Assembly: GCA_905221605.1 (NCBI GenBank)
Contig: CAJNDS010000477.1
Coordinates: 77,501 to 130,278 of the forward strand
DNA length: 52,778 bases
Source: Symbiodinium natans
Taxonomy: Eukaryota > Sar > Dinophyceae > Suessiales > Symbiodiniaceae
Direction: 5' to 3'
Of the stretch, positions 8,505 to 16,225 are shown one piece after another; within the stretch, counting starts at the first letter, position 1, and the number at the start of each line of letters is the position of its first letter. The notes below the pieces were generated by a model. It worked only from the letters and a program-made list of their open reading frames with translations, did no database searches and was not told where the DNA came from. The position numbers were made by a program, and so were the translations under genes.

Positions 8505-11500
8505 CGGGGTAAGCGAGGAAGCTGAAGAAGAGCCAGCGCCCGAGGTCGAGCACCCCGACCCCGAGGTTGAAGCTGCAGCAAAAGCGGTGCCCCCTATCGC
8601 AATCGACAGGGCAAAGCTCCTAAAGACAGGTTGGACTTCTGGTGTTGCCGGATTTCCTTACGTCATTGTGGGGCACAAACCCAAAACCTTTAGGACTCCA
8701 AGTCCCAAACACCCCCGGTGCGATGTCAGGACCACGTGGATCTTTCAGGACTCAGCATGGACTAAGGTCGAAGACAAGGTCCACATCCGTGAGCTTCCCA
8801 ACAAGGCGGCCAAATTCGACAGGCCGTGCGCAATGAGCATTACGGTGTTCAGCATTTCGGAAGAGGATGACGTTGAGCCTGATAGCGACGCTGAGGAGCC
8901 AACTGCCCGGAGTCGTTCCGAGGCCGCTCTAAAGGCGGAGGCCATAAGTCTTGAGCACCAATTCACGCATAGACCAAAGAATCCTTTCTGTCCTGTTTGT
9001 CAACGCGCAAAGATGTTGGCCCCACAAGCCCGTAAGAAGGGTGGTTCGAGCACAATTGTTTCGGAGAGTTTTGGGGACCACATCACTGTTGATCACGTCA
9101 TCACGCGGGACCTTCGGGATCACGGCTTTCAGGACGAAAGGGTCCTTGTCATCAAAGATGTTTTCTCGAAGTTCCGGTACGTTTACCCTTCACCCACTAA
9201 GTCTAGTGACCAATGTCATGAAGACCTCTTGCACTTCTTAGGGCAGAAGGATGCTGTGGGGGTGATGTACTCGGACAACGCCCAGGAGCTCAAGAAGGCC
9301 ATTAAGGATCTCGGAATCAGACACAACACCTCGCGTGAATATGTCGACTCCAACAAGTCCGTCATAGAACGAGAGATTCGTACAGTCTTAGAGGGTACCA
9401 GAGCTAATTTGACTCAGTCTGGTCTCCCTGAGAAGACTTGGCCACTTGCGGCTCAGCACCACACCATTGCTCTTAACGTCACCAAACGGTTGGATGACGG
9501 TGTTGTCCCTTGGGAAGCGAGGTATGGGGAGCCTTTCACGGGGATGATTATTCCGTTCGGGGCTAAGGTCTTGTTCTGGAACAACCCCAAACAAGGAACT
9601 CCTCCCACCACGAAGTTCGGCCCCACTGGGGTTGAAGGCATCTTCTTGGGATACCACATCCAGCCTGGTTTCATTTGGCGGGAAGAGTATTTGGTGACCC
9701 CTGTTCATAACTGCGAACAAATGTTCGAAACTGGGAATTTCCCTATCCTTCGTGCAAAACGACTTGAACTCATTCCAGGTGACTTTACCTTCCCCATGAG
9801 GCCGTCTGAAATTGCCATCAGGGACGCGACCGAGGCACCACGCCTGGAGGACCAGGACTGCGAGTGGGACCCGGATGCTCCTGAGTCATGGCCAGACACG
9901 AAGGGCGAGGGAGAAGGTAGTGCCGGGGATCAGGTTTCTGGTGTTGGGAAGGAGGTTGTCACTGAAAGCGTTGTTGCCCCCGAAATACCCTCAAGCTCTT
10001 CGGAAGGCATCGCAGCTAAGATGACCAAGCACGACCCCACTAGGATGCCGGATGGCAAACCTGTTCCCGCAGGGTACAACTGGGATGGTGTTCGTCTTGT
10101 CAGGAACAAGAGGGGCTCAAAGAGACCTCCTGACACGCCTTCAGAATTCTGGCATATGTACTCCGCCAAACAACGTGAAGAAGACATTGCCAGATACGAA
10201 CGTAAGAAACAAATCGAAGCTGAAGAGGAACGCCGGAAGGTTGAACGCGAAGCTCCCGCTATGCCGGTTTGTTCCGAACCCCTCAAAGAAGAGCACAGAG
10301 ACAGAATGAAGAAACTTTACTGGGATAAGCTTGGGTATATCGCGGGACAGCAACTTGCACTTGTCGCCAGGGTGGTCGGAGCTAAGGAGATCGAAAGCAC
10401 GCCGGCTGCTAAGGCTGCAATGGACAAGGAGTGGAAGAAGCTCTGCGATAAAGCCTGTTGGCTTGAGAAGAAGGTGCGAGAGTACCGAGATGTGGCGGCC
10501 GAAGCCCAACACAAGCAAACCAAGGCCCACTTCGGGAAGGTGTTTGAGATATGTTCTGTTAAGGGCGATGAGTTACCTGAAGGTCACCCCCAACGCAAAT
10601 GGAAGGGGCGTAGTGTCTTCCAGGGAAACAATGTTCAAGATGAAAATCATGACCATGCCATCTTTGCAGAACTAGGCTCAAGCCCCGCAAGTATGGAGGC
10701 CGGTAAGGTGATTGATGTTTTCGGTAGCCAGCCAGGGTACTCTAAGCAGCAAGCCGACTCTCGCCAGGCGTACACCCAGGCCCTTTTCAAAGGCGTCGAG
10801 ACCTGGGTCAGACTCCCTAGAAACCGGTGGCCCCCGGAATGGGAGAAGTTTGCTGATCCGGTCTGCCCGTTGCGCTTGGCACTTTATGGCCACCCTGATT
10901 CAGGGGGGATATGTACCAAACAACTTGAAAGCATTGGCTTTACTGCTGTTCTCCCCGAGATTTGGCAGTCAGTATTCTACCATCCTGAATTAGATCTCCT
11001 TCTCGTAGTGTACGTAGACGACTTCAAGATGGCCGGCCCCTCTGCGAACTTGGAGGAGGGGTGGAAGCGTATCTCCAAGGTGATCGACATGGACCCTGCA
11101 GAGGCCCTAGGGAGGTATTTTGGCTGTCATCATCAGGAAGAAAATGGTGTTAAGTTGCCTAGAGAAGCACACCCCTTTGCGTACGTCTTTGATAAGAAGC
11201 ACGCTGCTGCCGCTGCCGGGGATAGCCCTGGGCCTACGAGGACCGAGGACTATTGGGAAGTTGACCCCGAACTCGCAGCTGTAGTCAAGCATCATGTTTA
11301 CCCCAGAAAGCGCCTGTGTGTGCCAACTGAAGATGATGTTAGGCGTTTTCCTACAATGTCTAACACTCGCATTACTCAAATGGACGGTGGCGAAACCCGG
11401 CACGATGACTTCAATGTAGCTAGAGACGCTCCCCAGAAGAGCTGGTGGACGGGGAAGACGTATTTTCCTCTTGTCGATATTGAACCCGAGGAGTTTCGCC

Positions 11501-14500
11501 ATGCACTCGCAGCTAAGGCAGGGAAGGCCGGCAAACGGTCTAAGGCCGAAGCAAAGCGCGAAGCGAGGCAGAGCAGATTCAAGTCGACGGAGACCATCAG
11601 TGAAGGGACTATACCCGCTATGTCCAAACCGGTGAATGTCATGTATTACGATATGAAGGATTTTCTCATTTCGTGCGTTGACCGGTATTGTGAACTGGCA
11701 AAGGTTCCTAAATCTTCCCTGAAGAGCGTTGCCACACCGTTCCATGAAAACAAAATTGCAAAACCCCTTGATCCCAACGAGCCAGTTGGGAGACTCCAAC
11801 CCATTGCTAGCCGCGTTTTGATGAAGGTGCTGTTTGCAGCAAGGATGGCTAGGTGGGACTTACTGCGTGCCACTCAGTCTCTCGCCTCGAGAGTTACCAA
11901 GTGGAGCAAGGACTGCGACGTGGGTTTGCACAGGTTGATGAGTTACATCAATTCGAGTTTGGATCTTAAGATGAGAGGGTTCATAGGTGATCGCATTTCG
12001 GAGTGTAAGCTGTGGATGTTTTGTGATGCAGACCATGCTGGCAGTCATGATAGCAAATCCACCTCCGGATGCGCACTCTACCTGGTAGGCCCGAACACCT
12101 ACTTTCCCCTCAACGCTTTTTCTAAGAAACAAACAAGCATCACCACGTCCAGCACCGAAAGCGAAGTGGTCGCGGCTAACCACGGCATCAGAGCTCAGGG
12201 GCTTCCAAGCCTCAGTCTATGGATGTTCTTATGGAAGGAAGTGCTGATCGCAGCCGACCATAAGGTTAGGCCGAAGAAACCACCCACTTGGACTAGCAAT
12301 GACGTGGTAGCTCGGATTGACCCCGAGATTGATGAGATTCGATACGAAGATGTGCTCCCCGATGGCAGGTCCGTTGCGGATCTTAACGGGCTTCAGGTGC
12401 ACTTGAGTTCCAAATTCTCTGTTCAGGTGTTAGAAGACAACCAAGCTACGATCGTCATTCTGCTTAAGGGGGATAGTGAGAAGCTGAGGCACACCGACCG
12501 GACGCAACGTATTTCGTTTGCCTGGTTGAAACAGCAGTTTGAACGTGAGTTCTTTGATCTCATCAACGTCGACACCAGCGAACAGGTAGCTGACATCTTC
12601 ACTAAGCCGTTTGCTGATCGTTCTAAGTGGGAACACGCATTAGGTCTGATTGCACACGTGTGGACTAAGGATCAGGGGGGTACTGGCAAGTTCCCCAAGA
12701 GTACTGCTCCTCAGGAGCCTACACCTGTTGTTCACGCTCACCCTGTGGTGCAGCCGGAGGACGCTGGTCACTTGGCTCAGCAACTCTCTAAAGATCGCAA
12801 TCACACGGCAAAGGCCTTAGAGCAGTTAGCTGCTTGCATGTACCCCACTAAACGTAAAACCCGACGTAAGATGATCAAAACCGACCCTAAAGGCTACTAC
12901 CACATTTTTGGGCAGTGGACCTACGGCGGGATGCAGGGCATCACTAAGGCTACTCAGGAGTGGAAGACGATTGCGCAATACCTCAACGACTTTGTGCGTG
13001 CACATGCACCTCCAGATTTCACCTGGACGTCGTTGGTGTTCAACAACAATTCGCAGTCTAAGGTTCACTCTGACAGTCACAATGCAGGAGGGAGTAAGAA
13101 CTTCGTTTTTAGTGTTGGGGATTACTCAGGTGGGGAAATTTGGGTAGAAGACAATTCGGTTTCCGACAAGGACGCAGTGTACAAGGTCGATGCGAAAGGC
13201 AAGCGACTCAAGGGCAGTCCGCGCCCTAGTTTAAGGAAAGCCTTCCTCTTTGACCCCAAAAAGAAGCGCTGTGTTCTCCCTTACCAAGGTCGTAGATACT
13301 CCGTAGTTGCTTACACTGCCCTTTCCCACCAGAAGCTCTCCTCCGAAGAACGTCATCTCCTCAGTGATCTCGGTTTCAGGCTACCTCGCGTGGAAGCGAC
13401 AGCTACGCCTGCCCGAGAAAGCTCGAGGCCGCAGGGATTCAACCGAGTCATCGTTGAATTTTGCTGCGGGCCTGATAGCAAGTTAGGAACCCCTCGTCCT
13501 GCTAGCGAAGGCTGTCATGTTCATCGTGTAACCATTCAAGATGATGCTACTCGCAATTCCACCATCCACAAACTAGTCCAACACACACGCGCCCTCTGCG
13601 ACGAGGGGGGAGATACGACGAAGCCGATTTTAGTGTATGCGTCGCTCCCGTGCACTGGTGGTAGTCCATGGAATAGGATGAACCCCGAAAACCCTTCTCA
13701 AATTCAGCACAGGGATGTGTTCAAGAAGCTCCTGAAACAACTCATGTCATATCTGAGACTTATTGGGAGATTCAAACCTCAAGTTGCTTTTGAGTTGCCC
13801 CGGAATTGCGATTTCTGGAAGTGGGACCTTGTTCAACGTTTAGTGTCTAGGTACAACATGAACCTCTACCATTTTGACGGTTGCATGTTTGGAATCACTG
13901 ATCGCCGAGGAACACCACTAAGGAAGGCTTGGACGATTGCCGCGACCTTTTCACTTCAGCGGTTGAGTGACAGGCGTTGCAATGACAAGCATTCGCACGG
14001 TAAGTCCGAGGGCACCGACCTTAAGCTTGCTGAGGGCTACACATTTCAGTTGACTGATGCAATCCACAAACATTGGCAGGAACAATGCAGCACTAGAGCA
14101 TCCATCGTTGCTTGCGCTATTGCTTTGCCTTCTAATAACCTGTCATTCAAACCGTCACCCACCCTAGCGGTGGAAGACCACGCGCCGGACATGAGTCGTC
14201 CGATCTACGTCTACAATGAGCCGGTTGTGGCCCGCGCTGAATTCTGGCACGGACAACTGATGACTGCGGCCATGTCTGCAGAGGTCAGACGTTTTGGTCT
14301 CAGCGGCAATGTGGAGGAGAAGCTTCGTGCGATGTACCAGAACGTTCCTTCACAGATCGCAGCCACAACAGCCCTCCAACCTGGAGAGGCCGGCCCATTG
14401 ACAAAGATAGCGCAGATCTCTGATGAGGGCTTGGCCAAGCTCCAGCCCAATCATGTCCTGGGGCGACAGCGTGCTCTGGTCTTGGTTTCCGACTCGACTA

Positions 14501-15549
14501 CCGTGTTCCTGGCCAGCGCATCGCGAGGGCATTCGAGGATGGACCTCAGCCACGACATCATGGCGCGTGCGAAGAACTTGCTACCGGAGTACGCCGACAT
14601 CCGCTATGAGCCCTTGTGGGGGTCGAACATCACTAAGCTGGTGGAGCGGGCAACGGCGTTGACGAACCAGCTCTTGGCCCTCTACCACCATAATCCCCAC
14701 ATGGTGGTGGACGTTATGGTCGTGTGGAACGGCAATGAGTTGGTCGGCGGCAGAGGCGTCTTCCTCGACCCTAACTTCAAGGATTGGATGGAGAAGCAGT
14801 GGAGGCGACCACACGTCGCCAAGGGCTCCTGGAACTTCATCGGACCCAAAATCACGAGGGAAATCAAGAAGCTGTCTGCTCTCCAAGGGGAGAGCCGGGT
14901 AGGGAACGTCACCTTGGTGTCGACTACCCGTGCATCAGTCTTCAGCCTCCCTCCGAAATTTGGGACACTGGTCAAAGGCCTGCTGGAGTATGCCGCCCGG
15001 TTGGGGCTGGCCGCGGTCGATATGTCCGACCTGGCTGGGGCGCTCCATCAGTGTGACCATTTTCATAACAGGCACAAGTTCATGAAGTGGATCTCCCACA
15101 CGCTCCGCCTGGGCATCGCCACCGCGTACGCCAAGCAGATTCCTGGAGGAATTGTGCACGAGCTCATGAGAGATTTTCCCTACATTGAGAGCGCCCGCAT
15201 GCGCTTCCTCATTCCCAAAGAGGTGAGGGAAGAGGCGGTTGCGGCCGTGGTAGGGAATGCACGGCATGAGCCGGTGCCGTCGGTGCGACAGCCCTGCGAT
15301 GACCCTTGGGATGATTGCTTCTACGACAACAGCCACCCCGCCGAGCAGCACCCCACCGACGTGCCGGAACACATCCGCACGATGGTGCAGGACGATATGG
15401 TTGAAGTGCGTAAGGGCATTTTCGTCCCACGTGTTGAACTCGAAGCAGAACAAGAAGAAGAAGCACAGTTTGCGGCAGAGGTCAAGTCTCGCATCGAGTC
15501 CGCCAAAGTGGTCTACGATCCCCAAGCAGAAGCGAATCTCTGCGGTTGA
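8500..15549 (+). CDS. pol: Element 1 Pol polyprotein with integrase, RT, RNase H and three added enzyme-like domains
   Basis: 2349 codons; the frame is open from 8464, the position-8500 start is TTG, and translation probably comes by frameshift from the protease frame. Order by residue: integrase zinc site (HQFTH...CPVC, ~153-168); integrase core with Asp198 (VDH), Asp259 (YSDNA) and Glu290; copia-type integrase tail (FLGYH). RT follows, with Asp753 and YVDD at 838-841. An inserted EDYWEVD...WWTGKTYF block lies at ~916-991. RNase H comes next, with CDADHAG (~1175), STESEV and EDNQA. Then come a 2OG-Fe(II) dioxygenase-like domain (~1460-1610), a C5-methyltransferase-like domain (~1645-1830) and an SGNH-like domain (~1980-2210). 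Retroelement assignment is firm; added domains rest on motif matches. It ends with TGA at 15547-15549; a related frame continues after it. Confidence 0.88.
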   Translation: MAGVSEEAEEEPAPEVEHPDPEVEAAAKAVPPIAIDRAKLLKTGWTSGVAGFPYVIVGHKPKTFRTPSPKHPRCDVRTTWIFQDSAWTKVEDKVHIRELPNKAAKFDRPCAMSITVFSISEEDDVEPDSDAEEPTARSRSEAALKAEAISLEHQFTHRPKNPFCPVCQRAKMLAPQARKKGGSSTIVSESFGDHITVDHVITRDLRDHGFQDERVLVIKDVFSKFRYVYPSPTKSSDQCHEDLLHFLGQKDAVGVMYSDNAQELKKAIKDLGIRHNTSREYVDSNKSVIEREIRTVLEGTRANLTQSGLPEKTWPLAAQHHTIALNVTKRLDDGVVPWEARYGEPFTGMIIPFGAKVLFWNNPKQGTPPTTKFGPTGVEGIFLGYHIQPGFIWREEYLVTPVHNCEQMFETGNFPILRAKRLELIPGDFTFPMRPSEIAIRDATEAPRLEDQDCEWDPDAPESWPDTKGEGEGSAGDQVSGVGKEVVTESVVAPEIPSSSSEGIAAKMTKHDPTRMPDGKPVPAGYNWDGVRLVRNKRGSKRPPDTPSEFWHMYSAKQREEDIARYERKKQIEAEEERRKVEREAPAMPVCSEPLKEEHRDRMKKLYWDKLGYIAGQQLALVARVVGAKEIESTPAAKAAMDKEWKKLCDKACWLEKKVREYRDVAAEAQHKQTKAHFGKVFEICSVKGDELPEGHPQRKWKGRSVFQGNNVQDENHDHAIFAELGSSPASMEAGKVIDVFGSQPGYSKQQADSRQAYTQALFKGVETWVRLPRNRWPPEWEKFADPVCPLRLALYGHPDSGGICTKQLESIGFTAVLPEIWQSVFYHPELDLLLVVYVDDFKMAGPSANLEEGWKRISKVIDMDPAEALGRYFGCHHQEENGVKLPREAHPFAYVFDKKHAAAAAGDSPGPTRTEDYWEVDPELAAVVKHHVYPRKRLCVPTEDDVRRFPTMSNTRITQMDGGETRHDDFNVARDAPQKSWWTGKTYFPLVDIEPEEFRHALAAKAGKAGKRSKAEAKREARQSRFKSTETISEGTIPAMSKPVNVMYYDMKDFLISCVDRYCELAKVPKSSLKSVATPFHENKIAKPLDPNEPVGRLQPIASRVLMKVLFAARMARWDLLRATQSLASRVTKWSKDCDVGLHRLMSYINSSLDLKMRGFIGDRISECKLWMFCDADHAGSHDSKSTSGCALYLVGPNTYFPLNAFSKKQTSITTSSTESEVVAANHGIRAQGLPSLSLWMFLWKEVLIAADHKVRPKKPPTWTSNDVVARIDPEIDEIRYEDVLPDGRSVADLNGLQVHLSSKFSVQVLEDNQATIVILLKGDSEKLRHTDRTQRISFAWLKQQFEREFFDLINVDTSEQVADIFTKPFADRSKWEHALGLIAHVWTKDQGGTGKFPKSTAPQEPTPVVHAHPVVQPEDAGHLAQQLSKDRNHTAKALEQLAACMYPTKRKTRRKMIKTDPKGYYHIFGQWTYGGMQGITKATQEWKTIAQYLNDFVRAHAPPDFTWTSLVFNNNSQSKVHSDSHNAGGSKNFVFSVGDYSGGEIWVEDNSVSDKDAVYKVDAKGKRLKGSPRPSLRKAFLFDPKKKRCVLPYQGRRYSVVAYTALSHQKLSSEERHLLSDLGFRLPRVEATATPARESSRPQGFNRVIVEFCCGPDSKLGTPRPASEGCHVHRVTIQDDATRNSTIHKLVQHTRALCDEGGDTTKPILVYASLPCTGGSPWNRMNPENPSQIQHRDVFKKLLKQLMSYLRLIGRFKPQVAFELPRNCDFWKWDLVQRLVSRYNMNLYHFDGCMFGITDRRGTPLRKAWTIAATFSLQRLSDRRCNDKHSHGKSEGTDLKLAEGYTFQLTDAIHKHWQEQCSTRASIVACAIALPSNNLSFKPSPTLAVEDHAPDMSRPIYVYNEPVVARAEFWHGQLMTAAMSAEVRRFGLSGNVEEKLRAMYQNVPSQIAATTALQPGEAGPLTKIAQISDEGLAKLQPNHVLGRQRALVLVSDSTTVFLASASRGHSRMDLSHDIMARAKNLLPEYADIRYEPLWGSNITKLVERATALTNQLLALYHHNPHMVVDVMVVWNGNELVGGRGVFLDPNFKDWMEKQWRRPHVAKGSWNFIGPKITREIKKLSALQGESRVGNVTLVSTTRASVFSLPPKFGTLVKGLLEYAARLGLAAVDMSDLAGALHQCDHFHNRHKFMKWISHTLRLGIATAYAKQIPGGIVHELMRDFPYIESARMRFLIPKEVREEAVAAVVGNARHEPVPSVRQPCDDPWDDCFYDNSHPAEQHPTDVPEHIRTMVQDDMVEVRKGIFVPRVELEAEQEEEAQFAAEVKSRIESAKVVYDPQAEANLCG
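12880..13330 (+). other. 2OG-Fe(II) dioxygenase-like domain (TET/JBP-like pattern) in element 1
   Basis: Within pol, after RNase H. Conserved blocks GQWTYGGMQGIT, KVHSDSHN, SVGDYSGGEIWVE and GRRYSVVAY match the same blocks in element 2 (GAWSVGGLRGVT, FKPHQDPND, GGEVWIE, SRKVLVAY). HxD (codons 13066 and 13072) is the metal-binding pair of this fold, and the late Arg fits 2OG binding. The distal metal His, present in element 2 (KYHGTEPYEG), aligns with Arg here (KKRCVLPYQG), so the enzyme may be inactive. TET/JBP enzymes oxidise methyl groups on DNA bases. AlkB-like or other 2OG families are alternatives. Confidence 0.6.
13430..13990 (+). other. Cytosine C5-methyltransferase-like domain in element 1
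   Basis: Within pol, straight after the dioxygenase-like domain. VIVEFCCGPDSKLG resembles the SAM-binding motif I. SLPCTGGSPWNRMN resembles motif IV, with the candidate catalytic Cys at 13651-13653. ELPRNCDFWKWD sits where motif VI (ENV-like) would be expected. A recognisable target-recognition domain is not evident, and motif I is divergent. Dinoflagellate retrotransposons are known to carry DNA methyltransferases, which supports the call. Another SAM-dependent enzyme or an inactive relative is possible. Confidence 0.55.
14440..15120 (+). other. SGNH/GDSL-hydrolase-like domain in element 1
   Basis: Within pol, near its C-terminus. LVLVSDSTT (Asp-Ser at 14491-14496) fits block I with the nucleophile Ser. 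VVWNGNELVG (about 14722-14751) fits the Asn block. CDHFHN (Asp 15055, His 15064) fits the C-terminal DxxH of catalytic Asp and His. Order and spacing agree with SGNH esterases. Esterase domains are known in ORF1 of CR1-type non-LTR elements, but I do not know them in copia Pol. The assignment is by motif only. Confidence 0.45.
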
Positions 15550-15685
15550 GGAAAAGATCCTTCGCGAAGACCCTGGTTGGGGCCAGGCACGTGGAGAAGC
15601 ATCAGCATTCTCTGTCGCAGCTGGAGACGCTCCAAGCCGGAGGCGTCGCGAGAAGGAGGAAGTTCAAGACGAGCCCAGAATCGTG

Positions 15686-16225
15686 ATGGGATTCCAGAAC
15701 ATCACTGACGACCTCTATGCCTGCGACATGCTCGGCCTTGACTTCGACGAGATCTCAAAGTCACCAAGCCCGGGAACTCCCGAGGCCGGTGACATGATCG
15801 AAGTGGAGCAGGCCGCCATGCCAAAAATAAAGCCGGTATGGATGGCCCATCGCCACAAGACGTTTATCACAGGGCTCGTCCGCGGCAAAGAAAAGCGCAG
15901 CAACCTCGAGCACGATGGCACGTGGTGCAACATAGTCCAGCTCCTGCACACTGTGAACTCCGAGAAAGAGACGAACTACGGCATCGGCACCATCATTGCC
16001 TTGATGGCCACCGACAACAAAGGTCGTTTCGTTTTTCGCTGCAGGGCAGACGACGCAAGGGCGGACATGTGTGGGCTCACGAGCATGCCGATTGAGATTG
16101 CTGCTGCGCACGGTCATGGAAAGGGTCTGGTCTTCAACGACGCCGACATTGTCGTCGAGTGGTTATCTACGAAGACGAAGGACGAGCTAGTTGGAGATGA
16201 AGCCACCTATGCAGGTAGGCCGTAG
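15686..16225 (+). CDS. Element 1 accessory frame: N-terminal lobe of a Tpt1/KptA-like domain
   Basis: The frame is open from 15257, but its early part only shadows pol. Meaningful sequence starts near 15530, and the first good ATG in it is at 15686 (MGFQNITDDLY). From about 15833 it resembles the winged-helix lobe of RNA 2'-phosphotransferase (Tpt1/KptA): HDGTWCNIVQLL, then ATDNKGRFVF, then AAAHGHGKG, against the family pattern DGW...LL, DDKxRF, RAxQGHS. Tpt1 removes the 2'-phosphate at tRNA splice junctions using NAD. The first Arg of the RAxQGH motif is not kept. It ends with TAG at 16223-16225; the second lobe follows in the next frame, 26-35 nt overlapping. Either +1 shifting, reinitiation or an indel joins the two. 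Confidence 0.5.
   Translation: MGFQNITDDLYACDMLGLDFDEISKSPSPGTPEAGDMIEVEQAAMPKIKPVWMAHRHKTFITGLVRGKEKRSNLEHDGTWCNIVQLLHTVNSEKETNYGIGTIIALMATDNKGRFVFRCRADDARADMCGLTSMPIEIAAAHGHGKGLVFNDADIVVEWLSTKTKDELVGDEATYAGRP

Noticed and set aside
14935-15525. 196-codon minus-strand frame opposite the SGNH-like part of pol
   Set aside because: Antisense shadow of a long, well supported coding frame; no motif of its own.
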